Source: JAFGSG01 sp964626055
Lineage (GTDB): Bacteria > Spirochaetota > UBA4802 > JAFGDQ01
Length of the DNA: 17,279 nt
Reading direction: 5' to 3'
NCBI GenBank assembly: GCA_964626055.1
Contig: CAZVDF010000066.1
Location: 1 to 17,279 of the forward strand
Below are positions 1 through 5,582 of this stretch, one piece after another. Position 1 is the stretch's first letter. Each line of letters begins with the position of its first letter. Below the pieces are notes generated by a model. That model had not been told where the DNA came from. It did not search any database and saw only the letters and a program-made list of their open reading frames with translations. The translations under genes were made by a program, and so were the position numbers.

Positions 1-53
1 CCACTCCATAATAGAGCTTGCAAAGCGTAATACGGGAAACCACTGGAAGTCAT
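1..53 (-). CDS. possible start of a truncated CDS at left edge
   Basis: On the minus strand an ATG at 51-53 opens a frame that runs off the left edge (starts MTSSGFPYYALQALLWS). It is preceded by an AGGGG at 61-65 with a 7-nt spacer, a workable ribosome site. Only 17 codons are visible, so no family can be assigned and the frame could be chance. The call rests on the start and ribosome site alone. Confidence 0.25.
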   Translation of the reverse strand, partial: MTSSGFPYYALQALLWS

Positions 54-87
54 AGTATATCCCCTATTTCGCTGACGTCGATAAAAT

Positions 88-180
88 ACGCCTTGAAATA
101 AAATTCCCCGGGGCAAGCCCCAGGTACTTACGTACCGGCCGCCACCTTCGGTGTCGGCGGGGTATTATGTTTCAAGGCGT
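88..180. repeat. multi-hairpin palindromic repeat (cloverleaf-like)
   Basis: The ends 88-109 and 159-180 are inverted copies over 22 nt with three mismatches; the outer 11 nt (acgccttgaaa / tttcaaggcgt) match perfectly. Inside are three consecutive smaller hairpins: ggggc-aa-gcccc (110-121), ggtac-ttac-gtacc (123-136) and a nested GC stem (ccgcc/ggcgg, 139-160). The fold resembles a cloverleaf with one outer stem and three arms. The interior is much more GC-rich than the flanks. A 17-nt piece of the outer arm recurs directly at 377-393. This looks like a dispersed intergenic repeat rather than a gene; a structured RNA is possible. Confidence 0.6.
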
Positions 181-214
181 TGTCTATTTGCTCCACAAAT
201 CGATAGGCTTACAT

Positions 215-373
215 GGGGTTGTCTCAAAATAAAGTCTGTTTAATATGTAATATCGAAATTCGATTATATTAGTAAAATTTTCTGCGGAACTCGGGCTGCG
301 CCCTCAGACAGTCCTCGAAAATTTTACTAATATAATCGAATTTTTTATAATTAAGACATTTCGGGACAACCCC
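215..373. mobile_element. MITE-like element with long inverted repeats
   Basis: The outer ends are ggggttgtc (215-223) and gacaacccc (365-373), exact inverted copies. The core is a perfect 27-nt inverted repeat (256-282 against 317-343) around a 34-nt GC-rich loop. There is no room for a transposase, so a non-autonomous element moved by a transposase elsewhere is the natural reading. The terminal sequence GGGGTTGTCTCAAAAT resembles the ends of the palindrome at 14666-14721. No clear target duplication is visible (flanks ttacat and tattac), which weakens the call. The transcribed hairpin could also act as a terminator. Confidence 0.5.
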
Positions 374-376
374 TAT

Positions 377-393
377 TACGCCTTGAAATAAAA
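377..393. repeat. 17-nt direct copy of the 88-180 repeat arm
   Basis: The sequence tacgccttgaaataaaa occurs at 87-103 and again, identically, at 377-393, immediately after the MITE-like element. The second copy lacks the rest of the hairpin repeat, so it is either a fragment or one end of a disrupted copy. It lies just downstream of the stop codon of the minus-strand membrane-protein gene that ends at 410. Confidence 0.55.
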
Positions 394-409
394 GATGCCA
401 CCAGTCTCT

Positions 410-811
410 CTATTTTGGTTTATAAATTAAAGCCGCGATAATACCGTAAATTATTAATTCAATAAATCCGAATACAAGCCATTTTAAAACCAGCGCTAAC
501 GGGAGCGGATATATCACATATTGTCCGAAAACCGAGGTTGCTGTCATAAAAAATGCAATTATTAAACCGTAACGAATACCTTCAACAATGCCTCTTCTCT
601 CATATCCTTTTATGAATATGTAAACGAAAACAAACGAAAACAATAAGCCGGTCAGCCACATGATCCACATAAGCGACATCATTTCCGGTCGCCATAATGC
701 AGAGAGAGCCATGTAATCCGGCATCAACAGTACATTATGTATCAAATATCCTATCAACTGCATTACAATGAATATTACTATAGAAGCGATGATATATCTT
801 TTAATGTTCAT
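410..811 (-). CDS. four-helix integral membrane protein, function unknown
   Basis: A 133-aa protein with four evident hydrophobic segments, at about residues 7-29, 43-67, 80-100 and 106-130. The loops are short and charged, so it is probably an inner-membrane protein with little outside the bilayer. No catalytic motif or cysteine cluster is visible and I do not recognise the family. The start at 809-811 is supported by GGAGGT (817-822), five bases upstream. It stands apart from its neighbours: about 180 bp of AT-rich sequence separates it from the next minus-strand gene, so it is probably transcribed separately. Coding status is well supported by the ribosome site, length and coherent topology. 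Confidence 0.75.
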   Translation of the reverse strand: MNIKRYIIASIVIFIVMQLIGYLIHNVLLMPDYMALSALWRPEMMSLMWIMWLTGLLFSFVFVYIFIKGYERRGIVEGIRYGLIIAFFMTATSVFGQYVIYPLPLALVLKWLVFGFIELIIYGIIAALIYKPK

Positions 812-967
812 CTGTGACCTCCAGAAAATTAAAAAATTTAATACTGCTGTAATAGTTTTATTCTAATACAGGCATAGGTATATGAAAAAATAAGAATTTG
901 CAATCAAATTTATTATAAATTTTAATATTACGGAAACTTTGCCGAGATTATTGTTATTATTGAAATA

Positions 968-986
968 ATTACTTATGATAAGTAAT
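968..986. repeat. short perfect palindrome after the TIGR04076 gene
   Basis: attactta-tga-taagtaat gives an 8-bp AT-only stem two bases beyond the stop of the minus-strand gene ending at 989. The position suits transcript termination, but there is no GC core and no T-run after it, so a terminator is only possible. A protein-binding dyad is the alternative. Confidence 0.3.
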
Positions 987-988
987 GA

Positions 989-1270
989 TCAATTTTTTCT
1001 ATCAGTTCTTTCCAGCTTTAAAGTAACAAGGTTATGACTGTCCTGGCATTGCATCTCTATTACATCGCCTTTCCACCATGGAAGACTTCCCCCAAACTGG
1101 AATATCATTAAATACGGAAAAATATCATGGTAAAAATACCCGCACAGTTCGCCCGGATTATGGCAGCTGATCTCAAACGTATCTCCGGCTTTATGCCCCG
1201 CGCTGCATTCCCCTTTTACGCCTGCAACTGTAGCAATAATTTTTTTACCAATACCCGGATCTTTTGCCAT
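989..1270 (-). CDS. TIGR04076 family small protein
   Basis: A 93-aa cytoplasmic protein whose pattern matches my memory of the TIGR04076 family: a V-x-G-x-C-xx-GHK-x-GD stretch near the N-terminus, a central GxLC segment, then a hydrophobic run before GGSLPWWKGD and a late CQDSHN-L motif. The family occurs widely in anaerobes and its role is unknown to me. Several conserved cysteines and a histidine suggest metal or redox chemistry, but that is inference. Two ATGs lie close together; I chose 1268-1270 because AAGGAGG then sits about 8 nt upstream, whereas the ATG at 1274-1276 almost touches it. A TTGATT-17-TATACT promoter lies upstream. Confidence 0.8.
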   Translation of the reverse strand: MAKDPGIGKKIIATVAGVKGECSAGHKAGDTFEISCHNPGELCGYFYHDIFPYLMIFQFGGSLPWWKGDVIEMQCQDSHNLVTLKLERTDRKN

Positions 1271-1337
1271 GTTCATCTCCTCCTTTTTTTTTAAAGGCCA
1301 TTAATTTTTCGCTCTGAATTATGATCATATTTTAAAA

Positions 1338-1366
1338 AGTATAATAAGGTCATTTTTTTAAATCAA
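1338..1366 (-). promoter_or_regulatory. sigma70-type promoter for the TIGR04076 gene
   Basis: On the minus strand TTGATT (1361-1366) is followed after exactly 17 nt by TATACT (1338-1343), about 70 bp before the chosen start. A perfect 10-bp palindrome, tatgatcata (1320-1329), sits just downstream of the expected start site and could be an operator. Both are read from sequence only. Confidence 0.5.
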
Positions 1367-1386
1367 TAAATTAAAGATATAAAAAT

Positions 1387-1623
1387 TTACTGTTTTTCCT
1401 GTTCGATGAGTCTGATGATTTCTCCCTTCTTCGGGAATCTCTGCTCTTTGATATCCTGTTTTGAGTAGAGCAACTTGCCGTTGTATTTAACATTAAAAAC
1501 ACCGCCTCTTCCCCCGATCAATTTTATATCCGAATCGGGATAAGCAGCCGTTACTTCCGCTTCCACACGGGAAGCTTCGGGTAAATAGTTTCAAAGAGTA
1601 CAATATTCGATAACAATGTTCAT
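1387..1623 (-). CDS. SelW/Rdx-family selenoprotein (in-frame UGA)
   Basis: A 78-codon gene that ordinary translation misses because codon 11 is TGA (1591-1593). With selenocysteine there, the start reads MNIVIEYCTLUNYLPEASRV, the CxxU motif of the SelT/SelW/SelH (Rdx) family at residues 8-11. The rest also fits: the central IGGRGGVFNVKYNGKLLYS stretch matches the family GxGGxFEVxxxGxxxxS segment, and a late RFPKKGEI follows. Homologues carry Cys or Sec at residue 11. AAGGAG (1629-1634) lies 5 nt before the ATG. A GCUUCC/GGAAGC hairpin with a 5-nt loop starts 15 nt after the UGA, a plausible bacterial SECIS. The family is thioredoxin-fold and redox-active, with physiological substrate unclear. 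The gene starts 94 bp after hgcB and could share its transcript. Confidence 0.85.
1559..1575 (-). promoter_or_regulatory. candidate bacterial SECIS hairpin
   Basis: Just downstream of the UGA (1591-1593) the message folds as GCUUCC-CGUGU-GGAAGC, a perfect 6-bp stem with a 5-nt loop. The apical loop starts 21 nt after the UGA, within the range used by SelB-dependent SECIS elements in bacteria. Two further C-G pairs can form below a 3-nt bulge. The loop contains GU, but it lacks a clear leading GG. Confidence 0.5.
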
Positions 1624-1717
1624 AACGTCTCCTTAACACTAATTTAATCTTAACATGTCGTTTGATAAAAATTAATGAAAATTATGGCACTCAATAAAAA
1701 TTCTATAAATTGCTCCA

Positions 1718-2035
1718 TTAACCACAGCAGGATGATTTTTCAGATTTCCCTGCGGAACAGCCGCAAGTCGGCTCGGTTTTATTTATCATTCCGCTGATTA
1801 TCGCATATGCGCACCCTACCCCGGCGTTCACTTCAATTACTCCGGCTTCGCAGTTAATTTTGCACGCCCCGCATTCCATGCATGCGTCCCTGTCAAGGAT
1901 CTGCACTTTTTTGCTCCTGATCTCAAACACATTGCGCGGACATACTTCAACGCAGGTGCCGCAGCCTGTGCAGTTGCCAATATTTGCTATTCTGAGTGTC
2001 GACACGTTTTTTAAGTATTTATCAGTATTTAACAT
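1718..2035 (-). CDS. hgcB: mercury methylation ferredoxin HgcB
   Basis: A 105-aa dicluster ferredoxin. The first [4Fe-4S] motif uses C22, C25, C28 and C32; the second uses C52, C55, C58 and C62 within the HgcB-typical DACMECGAC. Features separating HgcB from ordinary ferredoxins follow: AGVGC with C75, the TEPTCGC segment (C91, C93) and a vicinal Cys pair C103-C104 near the C-terminus. The known role is to reduce the corrinoid of HgcA and, through the extra cysteines, help handle Hg(II); both proteins are required for methylmercury formation. It lies 27 bp after hgcA on the same strand, the canonical arrangement. The ribosome site is weak (GGAG about 13 nt upstream), so translation may depend on hgcA. 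Confidence 0.95.
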   Translation of the reverse strand: MLNTDKYLKNVSTLRIANIGNCTGCGTCVEVCPRNVFEIRSKKVQILDRDACMECGACKINCEAGVIEVNAGVGCAYAIISGMINKTEPTCGCSAGKSEKSSCCG

Positions 2036-2062
2036 AAGGTAAAAGGCTCCATTGATTTTTAA

Positions 2063-3133
2063 TTAAATGAATATATTTAGAACCATAAGAACAATGCCGA
2101 GGCACACCGATATGATTGATGGGAAGAATGTGCATTTTACTTCCAGCTTTGCCCCGGTCAGAGAAGTAAAAGTCGTGGCTCCCGTAAAATTCATCGCAAG
2201 GAAAGCCGAGACAAATGGAATTATTAAAAAGTATGATATCCCTGTAAACATATCCGGATTAAAAAGCAGGACAGACACTGCTGCCCATATTATGCCGGTG
2301 AATAATCCCTTTAATGAAAATGACCTGAAAGGAATGAAGGGCAGAAACGCAGGGACTATTACTGTCCCGATCAGAAAAGCTCCAAGATAAGGTATAAAAT
2401 CAATTAATAATTTAGCACTTAATACCCTGCTGCCGGCAAAATTGATTATTGAAATTATTATAAAAGCTGCAAAAATAAATTTCCAAGACTGCACAAATTC
2501 GACAGGTATTACATCAAGCCTGTCTTTGATGCCGAATCGGACAAGGCTCATTTCTTTTGTTTTTTTCAGATTATTGCCTAGGAAATACCGAATATCTTTT
2601 GAATAAACCGGACCGAACACTGATCCAAATCCGGTTTCCTGTTTTACTTTAAAAGCTGAAACTCCGGATGCCCCGAGCTGAGGAAGGATCAGATGCTTAT
2701 GATTTATAACTGTTTCGAGATTGGTCAGCCTTATCCTGTTTATCAATTCCTCGGTGCCGAATGTGCCTTTTCCCGCAGCGCACCATACATTGATTCCCTT
2801 TGTGTCAAGCACAAGAATCCATGCATTTATTCCGGAAAGTTCTTTTCTTAATTTATCAAAAGTAAGTTTGTAATTAGCTGTTACAAGCACAGGAGACCCT
2901 TCATCCGGATCGCCGACGCAGTATAAACCGGGTTCAATTTTGTAATTAAATCTGCTGATATCCCACCTGACTTTCAAGTTTCCGAGTGTATCTTTAAAAT
3001 TCAGTTTTGTTGATACAACAGGTATTCTCGCGGTAATTGTGTTTTTATATCCTGTTATCCATGGTTCATTTCTTAACGCATTATTACCGCAACAGCTTGA
3101 ACTGCAGCACGTATTATTACTTTTATTTTCCAT
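2063..3133 (-). CDS. hgcA: mercury methylation corrinoid protein HgcA
   Basis: A 356-aa membrane corrinoid protein that transfers a methyl group to Hg(II), a side activity whose native purpose is unknown. The diagnostic cap-helix motif NVWCAAGK is at residues 115-122; C118 corresponds to the cysteine that coordinates cobalt from below. Surrounding family blocks are intact: EPGLYCVGDPDEGSPVLVT (67-85), TKGINVWCAAGKGTFGTEEL and HLILPQLGASGV. Residues 1-210 form the cytoplasmic corrinoid domain; about five membrane helices occupy 217-356. The N-terminus carries a CC-SSS-CC cluster (C9, C10, C14, C15) outside the core domain. The start has GGAG 7 nt upstream, overlapping the region next to the marR stop, 10 nt away; the genes are evidently co-transcribed. 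Confidence 0.96.
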   Translation of the reverse strand: MENKSNNTCCSSSCCGNNALRNEPWITGYKNTITARIPVVSTKLNFKDTLGNLKVRWDISRFNYKIEPGLYCVGDPDEGSPVLVTANYKLTFDKLRKELSGINAWILVLDTKGINVWCAAGKGTFGTEELINRIRLTNLETVINHKHLILPQLGASGVSAFKVKQETGFGSVFGPVYSKDIRYFLGNNLKKTKEMSLVRFGIKDRLDVIPVEFVQSWKFIFAAFIIISIINFAGSRVLSAKLLIDFIPYLGAFLIGTVIVPAFLPFIPFRSFSLKGLFTGIIWAAVSVLLFNPDMFTGISYFLIIPFVSAFLAMNFTGATTFTSLTGAKLEVKCTFFPSIISVCLGIVLMVLNIFI

Positions 3134-3143
3134 ATATTCTCCA

Positions 3144-3629
3144 TTATTCTGTTTTTTTGCAGCATTCGGGACTTTCAGTGCCGCAGCATTTTCTTAAATC
3201 TGCCATTATCCTGCCCAGAACTGATATTCCTTCTAAAATCATTTCCTGTTTCTCACCAGGAATGTTTTTCATAATCTCAGCGTAATACCCATTGCACTGG
3301 GAATTTATAAACTCCGCTTTTTCTTTCCCTTTCTTAGTTAATGACAGCTTAAAGAAACGCCTGTCTTCTTTATTTATATCGCGGTTTATATAGCCGGATT
3401 CGACAAGGGAATCGATAGTCCTGCTCAAGGTACTTTTATCTAGACCGAATGTCTCCGATAATTCTTTAACCGAAGACTCACCTTTCTCAACCATTTCAAG
3501 AATAATGTGGCATTGAGCCAGGGTTACGCCGCAACAGGTTGTCTCACTTTTAAGCTGCAGATCCAGTTCTCTTTCGAGCATCCTGATCTTACTTCTGAGG
3601 TTGTTGATAAATTTATAATCGATTTTCAT
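3144..3629 (-). CDS. MarR-family regulator, cysteine-rich, of the hgcAB operon
   Basis: A 161-aa winged-helix regulator. The helix-turn-helix is clear (SVKELSETFGLDKSTLSRTIDSLVESGYINR), followed by the wing (KEDRRFFKLSLTKKG). Cysteines are unusual for MarR: a CCG near residues 32-34, C40, C112, and a tail with two pairs, KCCG and ECCKK. Such thiols could bind arsenite or mercury, which is inference; I recall similar CCG-V-TL-x-QCH MarR proteins next to arsenic methylation genes. I chose the ATG at 3627-3629 because the longer frame would need a TTG inside the promoter. No Shine-Dalgarno is visible, so the message may be nearly leaderless. A 17-bp palindrome over its start points to autoregulation, and hgcA begins 10 bp after its stop. 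Confidence 0.88.
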   Translation of the reverse strand: MKIDYKFINNLRSKIRMLERELDLQLKSETTCCGVTLAQCHIILEMVEKGESSVKELSETFGLDKSTLSRTIDSLVESGYINRDINKEDRRFFKLSLTKKGKEKAEFINSQCNGYYAEIMKNIPGEKQEMILEGISVLGRIMADLRKCCGTESPECCKKTE

Positions 3630-3670
3630 ATTAGTTGTATTATACAACTAATGTATAATACAACTAATAT
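3628..3670. promoter_or_regulatory. 17-bp perfect inverted-repeat operator at marR-hgcAB
   Basis: atattagttgtattata (3628-3644) is repeated exactly in inverted form at 3654-3670 with a 9-nt spacer. Within it the decamer TACAACTAAT occurs three times: inverted at 3630-3639, direct at 3643-3652 and direct at 3659-3668, so two overlapping dyads share the left half-site. The block covers the likely -10 region and the marR start codon, where a bound repressor would stop transcription. The cysteine-rich MarR encoded beside it is the obvious ligand. Confidence 0.75.
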
Positions 3671-3678
3671 TTCGTCAA
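3650..3678 (-). promoter_or_regulatory. probable promoter of marR-hgcA-hgcB
   Basis: On the minus strand TTGACG (3673-3678) is followed after 17 nt by TACATT (3650-3655); transcription would begin around 3642, about a dozen bases before the ATG. A better -10 match, TATAAT (3639-3644), lies closer to the start but lacks a good -35. Either way the promoter is inside the inverted-repeat operator. Confidence 0.5.
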
Positions 3679-3767
3679 TAAAAAAGACAGGAAATAACAG
3701 TAATGATTCTTAAATGCTATTATGTCAGTATTTATGGGGAATATCCTATGAATTCTTTATATTCACA

Positions 3768-3793
3768 AGAAATTATATCAAGGAATAATTTCT
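3768..3793. repeat. 9-bp inverted repeat in the divergent marR-arsR region
   Basis: agaaattat (3768-3776) and ataatttct (3785-3793) are exact inverted copies with an 8-nt spacer, in the 253-bp gap between the divergent marR and arsR starts. It lies about 40 bp upstream of the arsR -35 and could be a further regulator site; no other gene is visible in the gap. Confidence 0.4.
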
Positions 3794-3832
3794 GAAAAAA
3801 TAATATAATTACTGGATTAATTATTTTTATTA

Positions 3833-3861
3833 TTGACAATTCGGTTTTATATGGCTATATT
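3833..3861 (+). promoter_or_regulatory. arsR operon promoter with ArsR-type operator
   Basis: A near-consensus promoter: TTGACA (3833-3838), 17-nt spacer, TATATT (3856-3861). Overlapping the -10 is ATAT-ggct-ATAT (3849-3860), the kind of short AT dyad bound by ArsR/SmtB repressors. The decamer atatggctat recurs at 4247-4256 before the permease gene, which supports it being a binding site. Confidence 0.75.
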
Positions 3862-3882
3862 CCCAAACAGGAAGAGATTAAA

Positions 3883-4227
3883 ATGGATTCACAATTACAA
3901 CGTCTGTATGTAACAAGAGCCAATATAATAAAAGCAATAGCCCATCCAAGCCGGCTTTTTATTGTTGAAGAACTGGGAAAGCAGGACAGAAATGTAGGCG
4001 AGCTGACTGAAATGATAGGTTCCGATTCTTCTACCGTATCGAAGCACTTAAGCATTTTAAAGAATGCAGGGATCATCTCAGATGAAAAAAAAGGAACCGC
4101 GGTTTATTATCATCTTCAGACTCCATGCATCCTGAATTTCATCAGCTGTGTAGAAGATGTCCTAGAATCTAAAGTCCAGAGCCAGCTTAATGTATTGTCA
4201 TCATGTAAATCATGTAAAGTAAGCTGA
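3883..4227 (+). CDS. arsR: ArsR/SmtB-family metalloid-responsive repressor
   Basis: A 114-aa winged-helix repressor. The recognition region reads NVGELTEMIGSDSSTVSKHLSILKNAGIISDEKKGTAVYYHL, a textbook ArsR core. The classic CVC motif in the recognition helix is absent; instead cysteines lie late in the chain (TPC, ISC and the terminal SSCKSCKVS), as in ArsR proteins with relocated As(III) sites. By family rule it would leave DNA when arsenite or a trivalent organoarsenical binds these thiols. It is first in the nine-gene plus-strand operon and has a strong promoter carrying an ArsR-like dyad. The ribosome site AGGAAGAG is modest. Confidence 0.92.
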   Translation: MDSQLQRLYVTRANIIKAIAHPSRLFIVEELGKQDRNVGELTEMIGSDSSTVSKHLSILKNAGIISDEKKGTAVYYHLQTPCILNFISCVEDVLESKVQSQLNVLSSCKSCKVS

Positions 4228-4244
4228 GTAAATTTTTTTATTTT

Positions 4245-4276
4245 AAATATGGCTATTTTGGCAAATTAGCATATTT
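4245..4276. promoter_or_regulatory. near-perfect dyad between arsR and the permease
   Basis: aaatatggcta (4245-4255) faces tagcatattt (4267-4276), inverted copies apart from one bulged base, with an 11-nt spacer. The left arm contains the same atatggctat found over the arsR promoter. It may be a second ArsR site, or an RNA hairpin that separates arsR expression from the rest of the operon. Confidence 0.5.
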
Positions 4277-4308
4277 ATGACTGAATGAACAACGGAGAAA
4301 TTCAAATC

Positions 4309-5313
4309 ATGATTGTTTTCAAATGGCTTAACGACCAGCTTCTAAGAATGGAATGGCTTTACGGCCTGGTGAGAATGCTGGTAGAAAATGTATTCAGGCT
4401 GAGCATGTCGGAGAGACTTGGAGGCAGTATACATTTTTTTATTTATGATGTTATAAAAATATTTATCCTGTTATCTGTTTTAATATTCGTAATCTCGTAT
4501 GTGCAGAGTTATTTCCCTCCGGAGAGGACAAGAAAAATACTGGGAGGATATAAAGGCATACTGGCCAACACATTCGGTGCACTATTTGGCACAGTAACTC
4601 CCTTTTGCTCCTGTTCGTCGATACCTCTCTTTATCGGATTTACAAACGCGGGTCTGCCGTTAGGCGTTACTTTTTCCTTTTTAATATCCTCTCCGCTTGT
4701 CGACCTGGCATCGCTAATCCTGATTGCCAGCATATTCAACTGGAAGATCGCGATTGCCTATGTACTGGTTGGACTCATACTCGCTGTCATTGCAGGCACA
4801 ATCATAAGCAAGGCAAAACTGGAAAAATACGTAGAGCCGTTTGTTTACAACAACAAAATGGCAGATATAATTCTGGAAAAATTGACCGCAGCAGACAGGC
4901 TGAAATTCGCCAGGTACCAGGTAAATGATATTATAAAGAGAGTCTGGCTCTATGTTTTAATCGGAGTAGGCATAGGAGCCGCCATTCACAACTGGATACC
5001 TGAAAATGTGGTTTCAATCGTGTTCGGACAGGATAAATGGTATTCAGTACTTGTTGCTACTATAATTGGTGTCCCGATGTATGCTGATATATTCGGGACA
5101 TTGCCGATTGCCGAAGCTCTAGTTCTTAAGGGTGTAGGACTCGGAACGGCATTGTCTTTCATGATGGCAGTTACCGCCCTTTCGCTTCCGTCCATGATCA
5201 TGCTGAAAAACGTTGTTAAAACAAAACTGCTAGCTATATTCTTCGGCGTTGTAACTGCCGGAATAATAATAATCGGATATGTTTTCAATGCTTTCGGATA
5301 CATTTTAAAATAA
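4309..5313 (+). CDS. arsP: ArsP-type permease (PF03773), probable organoarsenical efflux
   Basis: A 334-aa polytopic membrane protein of the ArsP_1/DUF318 permease family, with about eight helices. The family signature TPFCSCSSIPLFIGFTNAG is present, including the paired C100 and C102, followed by FSFLISSPLVDLASL; a second conserved block appears as PMYADIFGTLPIAEAL. Characterised ArsP proteins export trivalent methyl- and aromatic arsenicals; other members are assigned to different metals, so the substrate is inferred from the ars neighbours. A longer frame begins at 4285 without a ribosome site. I prefer ATG 4309, preceded by GGAG at 4294-4297, although the 11-nt spacing is long. The gap to arsR holds a possible second ArsR operator. 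Confidence 0.85.
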   Translation: MIVFKWLNDQLLRMEWLYGLVRMLVENVFRLSMSERLGGSIHFFIYDVIKIFILLSVLIFVISYVQSYFPPERTRKILGGYKGILANTFGALFGTVTPFCSCSSIPLFIGFTNAGLPLGVTFSFLISSPLVDLASLILIASIFNWKIAIAYVLVGLILAVIAGTIISKAKLEKYVEPFVYNNKMADIILEKLTAADRLKFARYQVNDIIKRVWLYVLIGVGIGAAIHNWIPENVVSIVFGQDKWYSVLVATIIGVPMYADIFGTLPIAEALVLKGVGLGTALSFMMAVTALSLPSMIMLKNVVKTKLLAIFFGVVTAGIIIIGYVFNAFGYILK

Positions 5314-5333
5314 TATGAATTAGGAGCAAATCT

Positions 5334-5567
5334 ATGAAAAAAATACAGGTACTCGGAGCAGGCTGCGCGAAATGCATGAAGCTGGAAGAAATCTCGCGAA
5401 AGGCAGCAGATGAGCTTGGCATTGAATATGAGATCGAGAAAGTAAAGGATGTTAAAAAGATAATGGAATTCGGGGTAATGGTAACACCCGCGCTCGTTGT
5501 TGACGGCGAGGTAAAGGTCGCAGGGAAGGTCCCTTCTATCGAAGAAATAAAAAATTATATTAAATAA
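5334..5567 (+). CDS. small thioredoxin-like redox-active disulfide protein
   Basis: A 77-aa thioredoxin/glutaredoxin-fold protein of the TM0996/MTH895 type. The active-site CAKC is at residues 11-14 after the first beta strand (KKIQVLGAGCAKCMKLEE), and the cis-proline region reads VMVTPALVVDGEV. These compact proteins often sit beside ArsP-type permeases, where they may supply thiols or keep the permease cysteines reduced; that role is inferred. AGGAG lies 7 nt before the start. It is 20 bp from the permease and 15 bp from the DGC gene, so it is clearly inside the operon. Confidence 0.9.
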   Translation: MKKIQVLGAGCAKCMKLEEISRKAADELGIEYEIEKVKDVKKIMEFGVMVTPALVVDGEVKVAGKVPSIEEIKNYIK

Positions 5568-5582
5568 TTACAGGAGAAATTT

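Noticed and set aside
88..180. tRNA gene, because of the cloverleaf-like fold
   Set aside because: The outer stem is too long, there is no CCA-like end, T-loop or anticodon-loop signature.
2067..2390. 107-codon open frame on the plus strand inside hgcA
   Set aside because: It is a shadow of the hgcA membrane region on the other strand; it has no ribosome site and no recognisable protein features.
4201..4227. Short direct repeat catgtaaa at the end of arsR, considered as a regulatory repeat
   Set aside because: It encodes the paired SCK units of the ArsR tail and is explained by coding.
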